Of a stretch of 64,000 nt of DNA, positions 1 to 11,330 are shown one piece after another. The position numbers and the translations under genes are program-made. The DNA comes from Schistosoma mansoni (taxonomy: Eukaryota > Platyhelminthes > Trematoda > Strigeidida > Schistosomatidae). Below the pieces are notes generated by a model. That model was not told where the DNA came from, did not search any database, and saw nothing but the letters and a program-made list of their open reading frames with translations. The DNA is taken from contig NC_031500.1 in the NCBI RefSeq assembly GCF_000237925.1, positions 6,817,254 through 6,881,253 of the forward strand, written 5' to 3'. The first letter of the stretch is position 1. Every line of letters starts with the position of its first letter.

Positions 1-365
1 ATCGGTAGGAAAGCTACATTAGTTAGGGGGTTTTGATATAGATTACGAACTTGCGGCAAAATATCCATGAACCAAATAGTAAGTTCTGATACATTTTTAA
101 AAATCAAGACATACAATGCAACTACAGGTTTTTCCAATCAAATTGAATTAGTTGGATTTCTAGTGATTACGCACAAAAATAGCAGTTAGAAGTAGGTTAT
201 ATTTATTACGAAGAAAAATGAAACAAACACAAAAACGCACTAACAACTTATAGAATCGGGATAACATTTACATAGTAATAGAAAATGGAATAATAATGAC
301 AAAATTAGAAAATAACTGGTGGTTTGTGGTAAATAAGAAAGCCAAGTTTTGACTGGTTTTACTGA

Positions 366-3304
366 CTAGCTAATTGACATATTAGTTTCGTGATTGTCTG
401 CCAATGGTGCCACATGGTGACTAGACTTGGAATTAACTGCACCTACTGTTTGATGCGCTTGCTTTTTGCAGTCAGCCAAATATTTCGCTGTAGGGACTGC
501 TGCACTTCCTAATTGTACGGTATCAGGTTGGACGGCAACACATAAATTGCTAGTATTATTTTCAGTATCGTTGGAATTATGATATACTTCGCCGCCATCT
601 GCTAGAAATATAGCAGCAACTTCACGCGGTAACTGGTCTAATGGCAAACCAATGTACTCTTCACCAGTTGCTGGCACAAGAGATTTGTCCAAGTCAGAAA
701 AATAAGGATGCAAAAGTGCATCCCTTGCAGTAATACGCCGCGAAGGTTCATAGATCAGCATAGCCTGTAAAAGGAATCAATGACAGGGAAAAATAAGTTA
801 TGTGATACACTCCGTAAAATACGAAACCACGGAGAAATATATGTAGTACTAACTAACAATAACGTACTTCACACCAAGTGAAAGTTTACAGTTTTGGCTG
901 AGTCAAGTGATTAAACTACTAAGCCAGTAGTGATCTAGTGCAGAACCGATTAGTGGGAAGGTGCTATTCCTGAATGATAGAATTTATTAACTATCTCATA
1001 ATAATTATTTAGTAAACGTGTACATATTCGTCTACTAGTTTGAGAATAAAATCTGGTTTGCGGGCTAGTGACACCATCTTATTAAATAAACTTAAGTGAG
1101 GGTAGAGCATAGCTCTAACTCGAGATGCTTGATACAATTAAGGTCCACAGCACTGGTTTATATTGTGCTTGTTCCAAAAAATATTTACTTCACTGCTCTT
1201 AGTTCAGTTGGATACAAAAAACATGGCACCATTTCACAAAAAATTGATAAGTTGGTTTCTGTGTACGTGCTAAACTGAATGGAACTACGAAAATCAATAT
1301 TCTAGACTGCTAGGAATTATCATACGTTGTTGTAAGAACTGCTTTAAGAGATAATTTACCTGAAGCAAATCAAGACCAGGACTGCTGAAGGCTTTAGCTA
1401 TATTATCTTGAATAGACAACTTTGAATTGCGCCAAATAGGAAAACTTTTCTTTTGATATTCCGGCAAACTTGAAACTCCTGGCCAAACTTCTTCTGATGG
1501 AGTACCAAGGAGCCGGAAGATGCGAAAAAGTTGATCTATTTCCGAATCTCCTCGAAACAAAGCTTCTTTCGTTGAAACCTCCGAAAAGATACAGCCCATA
1601 GACCAAATATCTACGGCACAAGAATACCTTTGAGCCCCAAGCAAGATTTCTGGAGCTCGATACCATAAAGTAACAACCTGTTAAGATAAGTAGTATGAAA
1701 ATAAATAAAAGGTTCGCTGAAATCTAACAAGTTATTTCAGGATGTTGAATTCATGTTCTACAGAACGCTGTATAACCAATAACTAATCAGATAGGCAACC
1801 CTGTTACAAGAGATCCTGGGATGATTGTTGAGCCTTCGCATGGCTTTGGAAGACGTGTACTACCTATTTGTTTGCTTTTCGTCCGGCTGATTTCCAAAGC
1901 TGTGACAAATGTGACTTGTTTTGAGCCAGATATATGCCAATTTTTGTGCTTTTCATGTGTAGATGACACGTTCAAATCACCACCTCAGTACGTATAATAG
2001 TTCGTGATCTTACTTTTAAATACCTCCGGAAGTAGATCATACAATCATGTTATTCTTTTCTATTTCATGCTTGTATTAACTCCAGTAAAAACTAAGAAGT
2101 TACAAATCTGTTCATATCGTAAATAGATACGTGATATCCAAAGGGTAATAAGAGTTAAGTCCGACTATTTTCCAATCTTTAAGATATCCAATACACATGC
2201 TTTGGAAGGTTTTCACTGGTTTATAATAATAAGATTGTTAAGCACCACCTCCGAACTAAATTTTTACAAGAGCCTTTGTGCAGTCAGTTGGAAGCATATT
2301 TAACAGTTGCGACATACCCGGCATTTAAATACCATTCAAGATAGCAGTCTGCGGATTTGCCAGGAAACGACACCTTAATGAATCTGAGCTTTGGTACTGT
2401 TCATCGGAAAAAGTATACGCCAAGATCGGTCAGATGATAAATAACGGAACCGCTTTAGTCGTAGCTCAATGATGACATTCCGCGCTATCTTAACCACCCT
2501 TTATATAACCTTTGAACCCAGGTGCTTGTACCACCAGAATTTATGGCACTAACTAAATATGAAAAACCAGTGTCCCAATAAAACAAGATAAGAAACGCTT
2601 TTCTCATCAAGATGGGACCCTGGTTAGTATATAAGTTGGATACTTGACATAAAACCAAGTCGGTTGAAAATATGCCTCTATAAATGCATACCTCATGAGT
2701 TAGTACACGAACAGGAATTCCAAAAGCGCGAGCCAAACCGAAATCTGCAAGTTTAACAATTTTCCTTCCAATATCAACCAGGATATTTTGGGGCTTTAGA
2801 TCCCTGTGAATAACTCTCCTACCGTGACAAAACAACAGACCTTGCAGCATTTGATACATAAAGCTCTAAAAAGTCAACTGCTGCAGCATTTTACCTTAAC
2901 AATGCCAGGTTCGAGCAAGTTTTTTCTTCCACTGTCATCCAAATAGCGCTTTAAATCCAAATTTAGGTACTCAAAAACTAAGTACAGTCTTCCGTTCTCC
3001 ATGATCACCTGCTCGAGACTTCAGAGCATGAACGAATATCCGTGAACACTTACTTCACTATGTTAGGATGTTGCAATTCTTTTAGAAGTGATATTTCCCG
3101 AATAGCTGTCGAGGGGACACCCTCTTCGTCATTTTCGAGACGTATCTTTTTGAGTGCAGCGAATTTCCCGTTGACTTTGTTTTTACATTTGTACACGACT
3201 CCGTATGTGCCTAGACAAGGCGGTTACGAGAAACTAGGAATACCTTCGCCGATTTTCTCTAGTCTTATAAAGTCGGACAGGGCGTAATTACCGCGTGTCG
3301 ACAT
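366..3304 (-). CDS. CDK1: Cyclin-dependent kinase 1 (cdc2-type), six exons, complete
   Basis: Ser/Thr kinase that, bound to cyclin, drives G2/M entry in nucleus and cytoplasm. Exons on the minus strand: 3304-3244, 3210-3054, 3018-2895, 2865-2692, 1677-1360, 764-366. All introns are GT..AG and the phases join into one frame of about 410 codons. Visible in order: glycine loop [10 protein letters not shown] (Thr/Tyr inhibitory sites kept), catalytic Lys in LKKIRLEN, the cyclin-binding helix [33 protein letters not shown]-loop RVLTHEVVTLW (activating Thr kept; the Tyr before it in human CDK1 is Leu), then [12 protein letters not shown] and HPYFSDLD. The start is the ATG just before the kinase domain. 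The family is about 300 aa; here about 115 polar residues follow the fold, an unusual C-terminal extension. The first three introns are 33, 35 and 29 nt, later ones 1,014 and 595 nt. CDK2 is the alternative, but the GIPVR and GDSEID context favours CDK1. Confidence 0.9.
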
Positions 3305-5241
3305 TATTTAAGAGCAAAATGAGCTGTCCTTTTGGAGAAGTTTTCTGTGCACTGCACCGAATTGGTAAGAAAACAAACCCAAGGAATTCAAAGTCCGAGA
3401 AATCACAGCTTGTCCAAGTATCCACGCGACAAAACAATGAAGGTCAACTTGAAAGATCCGGATAAACTATATATGAGTCACGATATTGATTCATCAAATA
3501 GAACACATTTTATTCTAATTAAACCTGTTGGAAGAAGAGGAAAAACTCAATACTTGACATCTTGGTGTCCAACATGAAAAAGCTTTTGCGAGTTTTGTTT
3601 TAATATCTTGTAGTGACCGGCTAGTCTCGATAAGAACACGATTGGAATAACAGAAACAATTATTATTATTGTAACCAATTGTACCAGAGATTGTTTTACT
3701 GTATTTGTTTAACTGTATCAGTTTCACTTCTTGTTCCGCTATCCGCCTTGTTTGGTTCGAGCTTGCTCACGCACTGCTTATTCACTTGTACTCTTTGGCA
3801 CGTCTCGGTATTATTTCGATACCACGAGATCGCCAATAAATATACTTGATCTGGACTAGTAAAGCCTTCTGATTTACGGGCTATCAAGGGAACCAAGTCG
3901 TTTTTGGACGCGTAATCGAATAGTAGTGGTGATCATAGTCCGTCCTCGACTCGACATCCACTACAATCTAATGTATCTATCATTCTTTTGAAGAACTAGT
4001 GTTAGTCTGTGATTCCAGAACCATGGTACTATCCAATCTGAACAATCTAGTTACATGACTGTACTAGTTCTAGTGAATTCTGCAGTTATTTTTAGGTTAG
4101 TGAATTGGGTATAAGTGGATGTCTTAGAGCAATAGAATTAATGGAACCAGTAGCTATCATGTTATGAGACAGTCGACTACATGACAACAATACGAAAATC
4201 ATAAGTTTAGGATCCCAAGTAGAGATAATCTTTGATTTCTTTATCGGAAGCGAGTATAAAAGCATTGATTTCTCTTCCCTCGCTTCTTGATGTTACGGTG
4301 ATGTTTCATGTATTTTGGCATCTTTAAGCCTCTCAGCTGCAGTCATTTGAGCGAATTCGGTGGATGACTGGGGGTTTATATTACGTAGGCTAAAAAGGCT
4401 GAATTTTTGAGAACAGAATTATTAGGATCAGTAGCTATTTCATTATCCAACAGATTAGTGGGTTGGAATAGGAAAGATTATAAAAAGAGCACACTGATGG
4501 CATGCATGAACAATATAAACAAGCAAAGTCTAAAAATAACAAGATGCGTGGGTAGCAGTCGTTAGGGTGATAAGAGATATGCCAATTACTCTGGAAGCAA
4601 AACCCGACTCCAAGCCTCTACAGGACGGTACCGGGCAGTTAGGGCAGCCGCGCTGGCTAATTTGAGAGGTCTGCGGAAATCGAACTAATCCACCCCTCTT
4701 GTGACGAACTTGGATTACACGGAGTTCATTTTTTGAGGCTCCAAAAGTTGTGACCGGTTGCCCGATGTGTATGCTTATGAATATAAATTTCATGAGTCTT
4801 GGCTGATGTAGCTTATGTATATAGACATATAGAAAGGGTACACTGGTGAAACACCTCTAGGAATATAAGCCGAAAAATGTCAGCTCCACGTCTAGTGAAA
4901 TCAACGGCCTAATTCTTCTGGCTAATAGAATAATAAAAGGGTGTAGCAGCAAATACCAAGAGGATGTGGAAACCAACTCGCCTTGAGAAAGTGCTTGTGT
5001 CTATGTGTATATCATGAAAGGCAATGGAGAAAGCCTTCGTACCAGTGACATGCATGCAATGAGTAAAAAATAATCAGTAGTAGCAAACACGTTCAGACGG
5101 AACGGTAACAATTTGCCCCCCCCCCGAGGGGTGAATGTACGTAAGTGTATGCTATGGGATGCTTAAGTGGATACCTATTTTACTTTTATTCATGTGGGCT
5201 ATACGTGCCTCCGTTGCGACACTAAACAGCCAAAAACCAAG
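3305..5241. other. Region upstream of CDK1, no gene recognised
   Basis: This holds the CDK1 promoter side. An 81-codon plus-strand ORF at 3332-3577 and short minus ORFs near 3.5-3.9 kb have no recognisable motif. Around 4,600-4,760 the DNA is richer in G+C, like decayed repeat. A run of nine C lies near 5,117-5,125. No promoter element could be assigned by eye. Confidence 0.4.
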
Positions 5242-5430
5242 TCAACTTGATTGGTTCATCAGCCCAGAAAGCGAACCTTGTGTAACCTTGTGTGCTTTCA
5301 AACAGGTCTCAAAATTGTCCCGATCGGTAAATCGTCGCGACGACATGATATCATTAAAGATTCTTCCTATATCATACATCATTACGATTACATCACTATG
5401 GTTACTTGAAGGATAGAAGCTACCATACAT
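5242..5430 (-). pseudogene. MULE transposase N-terminal fragment
   Basis: The minus-strand reading contains NDIM.SRRFTDRDNFETCL. About 100 bp (5,297-5,400) match the start of the transposase remnants in both inverted-repeat arms (near 23,307-23,410 and 33,131-33,234) with scattered substitutions. The match stops abruptly after the FETCLK motif, so this is an isolated, older fragment of the same family. Its divergence contrasts with the apparent identity of the two arm copies. Confidence 0.5.
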
Positions 5431-5670
5431 AGTGCGACTAAATTCAAACCGAAGATAAATTTGTCTTGATTTGATCGCTTTCGTAAAATCTTACGATTTG
5501 TCGATGTTACGCACCAGGTTCTTCAAGGTGTGGTCCTCATATGCTGAATTACACACACCAATTGAAGATGCCACTGGATCGTTTCCGGTTTGGTTTGATG
5601 CGTTTCCTCGTCGATTCATTTACTTGTCTACTATATTTGGTTGTTTTATTGATCTATTAATGTTTGGGAG

Positions 5671-6192
5671 ATGTTAAGAAAAGCACACTCTGGGCGGTGT
5701 GGATTCGCTTCGATACAATTCATATCAGATCAGTCTAATCCAATCCTTGCTTTATTTCATTTCTTTAAAATTGCTGGTGAGTCTTGTGCATGCCTTTATA
5801 ATCATAACTCAGGTACAAAGGGGTTTACTTTTGGAAATAATCCATTATTATTATTTTTTAGTTCACTTGTGTCCAGTCAGTTCCGCTTTACACTGATTGT
5901 TAACATCATTTATTCTTCTGTAGATGTTGATAATATAATTATAACTATTTGTCCAAGCATCTTAGACGGCATTTTTACGTTAAACAGTCAACATGAATCT
6001 CTCAGCATTTGTCAAGCACAGCACATGCAGGTGGGTTCGTGGTTATTAGAACTTCCATTTCACGGTTTACAATACGAATTAACGTGGTGTATACATATGT
6101 GTAATGATGATTTATTGCTACTTTCGAAAGTTTTTGAGAACGTGGCAAGTTTTTACTTAAAAAAGTGCCTCCAGATCACTTGGATCAGCTAA
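5671..6192 (+). CDS. Unidentified 173-codon ORF
   Basis: This is longer than most chance ORFs here, but it is rich in Leu, Phe, Ile and Ser as expected of AT-rich noncoding DNA. It shows no motif, and a 65-codon ORF overlaps it in another frame. No splice partner was seen. It may be decayed repeat sequence; the remaining sequence between 5,431 and 6,369 shows nothing else. Confidence 0.12.
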   Translation: MLRKAHSGRCGFASIQFISDQSNPILALFHFFKIAGESCACLYNHNSGTKGFTFGNNPLLLFFSSLVSSQFRFTLIVNIIYSSVDVDNIIITICPSILDGIFTLNSQHESLSICQAQHMQVGSWLLELPFHGLQYELTWCIHMCNDDLLLLSKVFENVASFYLKKCLQITWIS

Positions 6193-6373
6193 GCTGGCAG
6201 CGAATTCCAGGATATAACTGTTCGTAAGTTGCAGAAGATGTGTCTACAGTCTTTTCTGCTGTTTTTCCTCCGGTTTCTGGCTGTTACCCCAAAGGTTTGT
6301 ATGGAAACTGAGCTTAAGTAGGTATTTAAGGAAATGCTCACTAGGGTTGGGATGCCACATATCGTTGGGAGGT

Positions 6374-6640
6374 TTTCGTGCCTATAGGTAACCCTCGTGC
6401 TATTGATAGAAGGAACCAGAGAAGTAGTGAATAGGTCTTTATTTCGATCTTCGCGCAGTCACAGTGGAGCGTGGGATTATCTGTTCAGACAAACAAAGGC
6501 TCTCAACATTCCATATAAGATAGTAGGGAATATAACGCTTACAAAAGGTAAGGAAGTGAATGAATACTTGAACAATACTGTTTTAGCATATGCCTGGTTG
6601 TTTGGGGTCAACTCTTAACCAACCAACCTGAGCTGTTACA
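6374..6640 (-). repeat. 3' LTR of the Gypsy element
   Basis: On the minus strand it begins TGTAACAGC and ends CACGAAA. The start is typical of Gypsy LTRs. The end is not the usual CA, but both LTR alignment and the flanking AGGT duplication place the boundary there. A 73-codon ORF inside it is found in both LTRs simply because the LTRs are identical. Confidence 0.92.
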
Positions 6641-8185
6641 TTAGCTTCCCCCTAGAATCGACTTCCGTAGGAACGTCGGTTCGATTAACCTATCTATCGA
6701 TAACACCTTCGTTCTATTTCTCATCCCAAGGCGAAATTATCAACTCGCTCACTATTTGACTTACAATCAGTTACGACTAACGCTTTCAATGATAGTCCAT
6801 GGATGTCTCTTCATTTACCAGCTTGTCATCTTTGTAGCATGTGATCTTTTCTACAACTATCGCTGACGGTTTGCTGCGTGCTTTCAAGAGAAAGTGTGAG
6901 AATGTGGAATAAGAATATCTGAGGAAGTGCCGCGAGCGGGCTACCCAACACCATGTTGGTGAGGTACGATTTTTCCATGCTCAGACCGGCTATCAGGTGT
7001 TTACTCACCTGCCTCTTGAGTCGCCCTCAAGTAAAAAGTAAAGAAGAGTCTACTTCAAAGGTAATGGTGAAAATCAAGCAAACCTGAAGAACTGCTCCAC
7101 TGCCTGCATAAAATAATAAGATACAAAATGGAAATACATAAATGCAATTGATAATTGTTCCGTTCATGTAAGTGCTTGGCCTCCAGAACGGATTGGTATT
7201 CTGGAAGGAAATAAACATAGTGTAGATATCTTGTGCACGAATAACCATGAAAACAGCAACAAAAAAACTCTTTTGTAATGCGTATATGTAAAAGGGTGAA
7301 CTTGCTAGAAGTTGGGCTCCTTAACAAAATCGATCAAGTGCATGACCTTGAGCCAGTGATGACCGCTTTTTACAACTAGGTGCGTAACCAAGGGTGCATC
7401 AGAGTAATCCACAAAACGGAAACGAATATACGGTTAAGAAGCAAAAAATTGTGTTGAGTATGCGGATCAAGTACAGTTGTGTCAAATACTCTTTTTACGT
7501 TATTATTAAACCGAGAAAAAAAGTATATATATAAGCTATTGACATAACATGTCTTTTTTATAACGCTAGTGTTAAGTTCCAGGGTTTTGTATGGGCCACT
7601 AATAATAATTGGTTTAACGTTAACATAGCTACGATAGTCATATCGTCAGTTCAATGTTATGATTACTTAACAGTTCTTTTATACGTTGTGTTTAAAATTA
7701 GGTATGTGGAATCAACGCGGCTAAGATAGTATCCTTACAGTAACGTACTGTACCATATCTTCACGGTTATTGATTCTTAAATGTCAGAAATTTAAAAAAA
7801 AATGATGAGAACTTTAATAAGTACTTGACCATAGTAATTGTATCAAGCTACTAAACATATCTTCGACCGAAAACTTTTAGAATTAGTTCATATGGTATAT
7901 ATGTATAGCCAGTATAGTTAATTAACCAGAAAAAGAAATTATAAAACTCGCCTGGGTTGCTTTTTGAATTCGTTGTATTTGCCAGTGTAAGTTGTACGAG
8001 TTTGAATAAAATCCTCAGCCATCATTTCGGAATACCTAGCTTATGTGTCCAGTATTTAAAAAAAATATTTAACATAACACTTATATATCAAAGGTAAAAG
8101 TTCTGGGGAGTTGTATGTGAGGCGGAATGAAGAAAACAAAATATTTTTAAGTAGATGCAGGGTCTGATTAGCTACGTGGTTAGAT
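6641..8185 (-). other. Extra 1.5-kb segment between pol and the 3' LTR
   Basis: A minimal gag-pol element would have little here. On the minus strand, 7027-7327 holds two overlapping ORFs, one with a hydrophobic, membrane-like stretch (INCIYVFPFCILLFYAG). That stretch is bounded by TTCCTTCCAG on one side and CAG/GTTTGC on the other, like an exon. A second ORF lies at 6826-7008. This could be an env-like third reading frame in decay, an insertion, or transduced host sequence. 7,330-8,185 is AT-rich with no recognised content. Confidence 0.4.
6645..6653 (-). other. Polypurine tract (plus-strand primer)
   Basis: The minus strand reads AGGGGGAAG four bases before the 3' LTR start TGTAACA. A purine run at this place is where RNase H leaves the primer for second-strand synthesis in LTR elements. 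Confidence 0.65.
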
Positions 8186-11012
8186 TTATCCTGCAGTCGA
8201 AACTGTCAACATCCTTGACTGACTAATCGGATGTGCCCAGCGAACCGTTTTAGTCATTTGTAAAGATTTATCATCTTTACATTTCGATTCCGTAATGGAT
8301 TTGTCAGTTAAACGATCTAACAACACGTATGGTGGTTCATGATCTAGATAAGCCGGCTTTAGCCTATCAATACTTACTGTGTCGATGTTTCCATGTTTTT
8401 CTATCACGAAATATTTAGATTTTCTTGAGACGACTTTGAAAGGACCTTCAAATGGAGGGCTGAGTGGTGCTTTTATTTTGTCACATCTTATCCATACGTG
8501 CGTGCAATTGCTTAGGTCTTTAGGTATATATACGGCGCGCGATTGTTCACGAGTATTAATCGGCTTAAGTTTAGACATGTGATCTCGTAGTTGATCTACA
8601 TAATTTTCTATATTAAGTTTTTGACTGTTAGTATTAGGGTTAATAAATTCACCTGGTAGTCTCAGAGTTGTTCCGAAAACCAGTTCCGCAGCTGAACACT
8701 GTGCGTCAGTTTTGACAGATGTTCGTATTCCCAACATAACTAACGGTAGGAATTCTGTCCACTGATTGGGGTTTGAGTGAGATATAAGAGCGGTTTTCAG
8801 CTGACGGTGAAAACGTTCTACCATCCCATTAGCCTGAGGATGATATGCAGTGCAGCGTATCCTATTGGAGCCTAGAAGTTTAGCCAAGTTATTAAATAGT
8901 TCGGATTCGAATTGCGCTCCTCTATCCGTCGTTATTGTTATAGGTGTACCAAAAATGGTTACCCAGTTCTGCATGAAAACTTTGGCTACTGTTTCCGCTG
9001 TGATGTCCGCTATCGGGATGGCTATAGGGAATCTGGTAAATCGATCTATGCATGTAAAAAGATAATTAAAACCGTTTGAACGTGGTAAAGGACCTACCAA
9101 GTCGATATGCACATGGGCAAAACGTGCATCTGGTTGCGAGAAAACACCTATGGGTGAATTTGTGTGACGATTTATCTTTGATTGTTGACATGCTGAACAC
9201 TCTCTAACCCATTTGTGTACATTCTTCTGTAAATTCGGCCATATATATCTGGCATTGATTAGTTTTGTTGAAGCTTTTGCGCCAGGATGAGACAAAGAAT
9301 GAAAGTTATTATATATCAACTTTCGCATACTTTTGGGAACGAAAGGTCGCGGCATTGCCTTGGTCGTGTCACAGTAGATTAGAATACCATCGACAGGTGA
9401 TGGGAACTGTTTTAAATTAAGACTTGAATTGTTTGTTTTAAGCAGGTTTTGTAATTCTAGATCCTGCTCTTGTTCGTCTCTCAACGTCTCGAAGTTTACT
9501 GTAGACTGCTGTAGCACGTTTATTTCTAGCCTAGATAAAGCATCTGCCGCCTGATTGTCCTGACCTTTGACATGTCGGATATCGCTTGTGAACTGTGATA
9601 TATAGTCAAGGTGTCGGACTTCTCGAGGTGAGTATTTATCAGCTCTTGCTTTTAGTGCATTCGTTAGTGGTTTGTGATCCGTAAAGACTATAAATTCCCT
9701 GCCTTCTAACATGTGTCGGAAGTGTTTAATGGTTAGGTAGATTGCAAGAAGTTCTCGCCCGAAGGTAGAATACCTTGTCTCTGCTGGAGCGAGTCTTTTT
9801 GAGAAGAAAGCAATTGGTTTCCAGGCGTTTTTAACCAGTTGGTTAAGGGTACCGCCTACTGCTTTATCAGAAGCATCCACCATCAAAGCAAGTGGGGAAA
9901 GAGAATTCGGATACATCAACGTAGTTGCTTGAGCTAGTTTATCTTTAAGCTGTTTGATAGCTTCGACAGCGTCAGAAGACAGTTTGAATTCTTTTGGTTT
10001 TCCTTTTAGTGAATCTGTCAAAGGTTGCATTAATTGTGCACAACCTGGTATGAATCTGCGATAAAAGTTAATTAGACCTAGAAAACTTCTCAGTTGTGTT
10101 AGAGAACTAGGTATGGGATATTGTTTAATGGTGTCTACTTCTTTTTTGATCGGTTTAATCCCTTCTGGGCTTATTGTGTGACCGAGAAATTCTAAAGTTT
10201 GAACACCGAAAACACACTTACTTTGATGTATGTTTATTCCATGTTCATCCAGTCTTTTTAACACTGTTTTTACATGCTGTTCGTGTGATTGCAAATCGGG
10301 GCTGGCAATTAACAAGTCGTCTATATACCCCTGCGCAAATGGCATATCTCGAAGTAGATTGTCTATGAATCTTTGAAATGTCTGTGCCGCATTTCTCAGG
10401 CCGAATGGCATGCGTATAAACTCGAATAAGCCAAAGGGTGTTGTAATAGCTGTCTTGGGGATATCTTCATCCGCCACTGGGATATTGTGATATGCCCTGA
10501 CTAAGTCAACTTTAGTGAATATGTTCATACCCTGTAAACCGTTTGTGAAATCTTGGATATGCGGTATTGGGTACCTATCTGGTACGGTTTGACGGTTGAG
10601 GGCTCTGTAATCCCCGCACGGTCGCCAGTCACCTTCATTTTTCTTTGGGACCATATGCAAAGGGGATGCCCATTGGCTATCAGAGGGACGGATAATACCC
10701 AGTTGTAGCATATAATCAAACTCGGCCCTAGCGATTTTGAGCTTATCTGGTGCTAGTCTCCTGGGTTTTGCAAAAACCGGTGCACCTTCGGTTTTGATAG
10801 TGTGACTTACTTTTAGTTTGTCTTTAGAAGGCTGTGGGTTTGGTTTAGTTAAGTTTGGAAATTCCGCGAGTATATCTTGGAATTTCGCTGTTGTTACTGG
10901 AGGAGTTTGAATCAAGTTAAGAGAGCTGATGTGACTTTCTTTGCCTTTTGTGTAATACGAAGTTTCTTTTAGTGTTAATCGCCGTTTCTTGGTGTCAACT
11001 AGAAATTCGTAT
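8186..11012 (-). CDS. pol: Gypsy pol: reverse transcriptase, RNase H and integrase
   Basis: It copies element RNA into DNA and integrates it. The frame is open from about 11,012; the first Met is at 10,915 (909 codons, residue numbers below from it). Reverse transcriptase: motif [10 protein letters not shown] (Asp about 137), [13 protein letters not shown], catalytic YIDD at 197-200. RNase [15 protein letters not shown] and FTDHKPL. Integrase: His-His-Cys-Cys zinc finger (HSLSHPG...CSACQQSK) and a catalytic triad in [16 protein letters not shown] and [10 protein letters not shown]. The end lacks an obvious chromodomain. No stop interrupts it. The frame is not continuous with the protease upstream: one shift near 11,010-11,014 separates them. 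Confidence 0.93.
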
Positions 11013-11317
11013 CTCTAGAAAGTCCATCCCCAGTATTGCCAGATCTAAGTCGGCTACCGTGAAAACCCAAGGGAATTGCCTCCTGAACCCCAAATCTAGG
11101 GTTAAGTTTTTCTGCCCAAATGTCGCAATTTTAGTTTTATTTGCAGCTTGAAGTGTAATTGATGATGTTTCTCGACTAATCTCAGTTTTATTTTGAGGGA
11201 TGATGCTAAGAGCAGCGCCAGTATCCACCAAGAAATTCAAGCCAGAGTTTCTGTCTCTAACATAAAACAAGCGACTGTTTTGGCGCCCCTCCTCAGTCGT
11301 CGCGACCTGGGGAGGGG
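10995..11317 (-). CDS. Gypsy aspartic protease (pol N-terminus)
   Basis: This cleaves the Gag-Pol polyprotein. The active-site motif is [13 protein letters not shown] and the C-terminal half has [10 protein letters not shown] (the ILG box). It is open from the gag stop but in the -1 frame relative to gag, so expression needs frameshifting at the signal at 11,286-11,330. It ends at a TGA at 10,995. Reading resumes as RT in a further frame about 15 nt earlier, consistent with a single-base insertion or two-base deletion in this copy rather than a normal gene end. Confidence 0.85.
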
Positions 11318-11330
11318 TTACTCGTTTCCC
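11286..11330 (-). promoter_or_regulatory. Candidate -1 ribosomal frameshift signal, gag to protease
   Basis: The minus strand has GGGAAAC (11330-11324) read in gag as G GGA AAC, the classic X XXY YYZ pattern. After a 6-nt spacer that includes the gag stop TAA (11320-11318) comes a stem: CCCCTCC (11317-11311) pairs with GGAGGGG (11292-11286), extendable by CAG/CTG. Slipping back one base enters the protease frame exactly. Heptamer, spacer length and GC-rich stem all fit known -1 signals. Function is inferred; pseudoknot potential was not computed. Confidence 0.75.

Noticed and set aside
3332-3577. 81-codon plus-strand ORF just upstream of CDK1 as a divergent gene
   Set aside because: No motif, no splice partner and no conservation evidence; mentioned only as an ORF.
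6397-6618. Identical 73-codon ORFs at 6397-6618 and 12387-12608 as a duplicated gene
   Set aside because: Both lie inside the identical LTRs and have no protein-like motif; the identity is that of the LTRs.
8379-9065. Plus-strand ORFs across the Gypsy pol region (also 10174-10368, 11193-11498, 11572-11973)
   Set aside because: They are complementary shadows of pol and gag, which carry full domain motifs on the minus strand.
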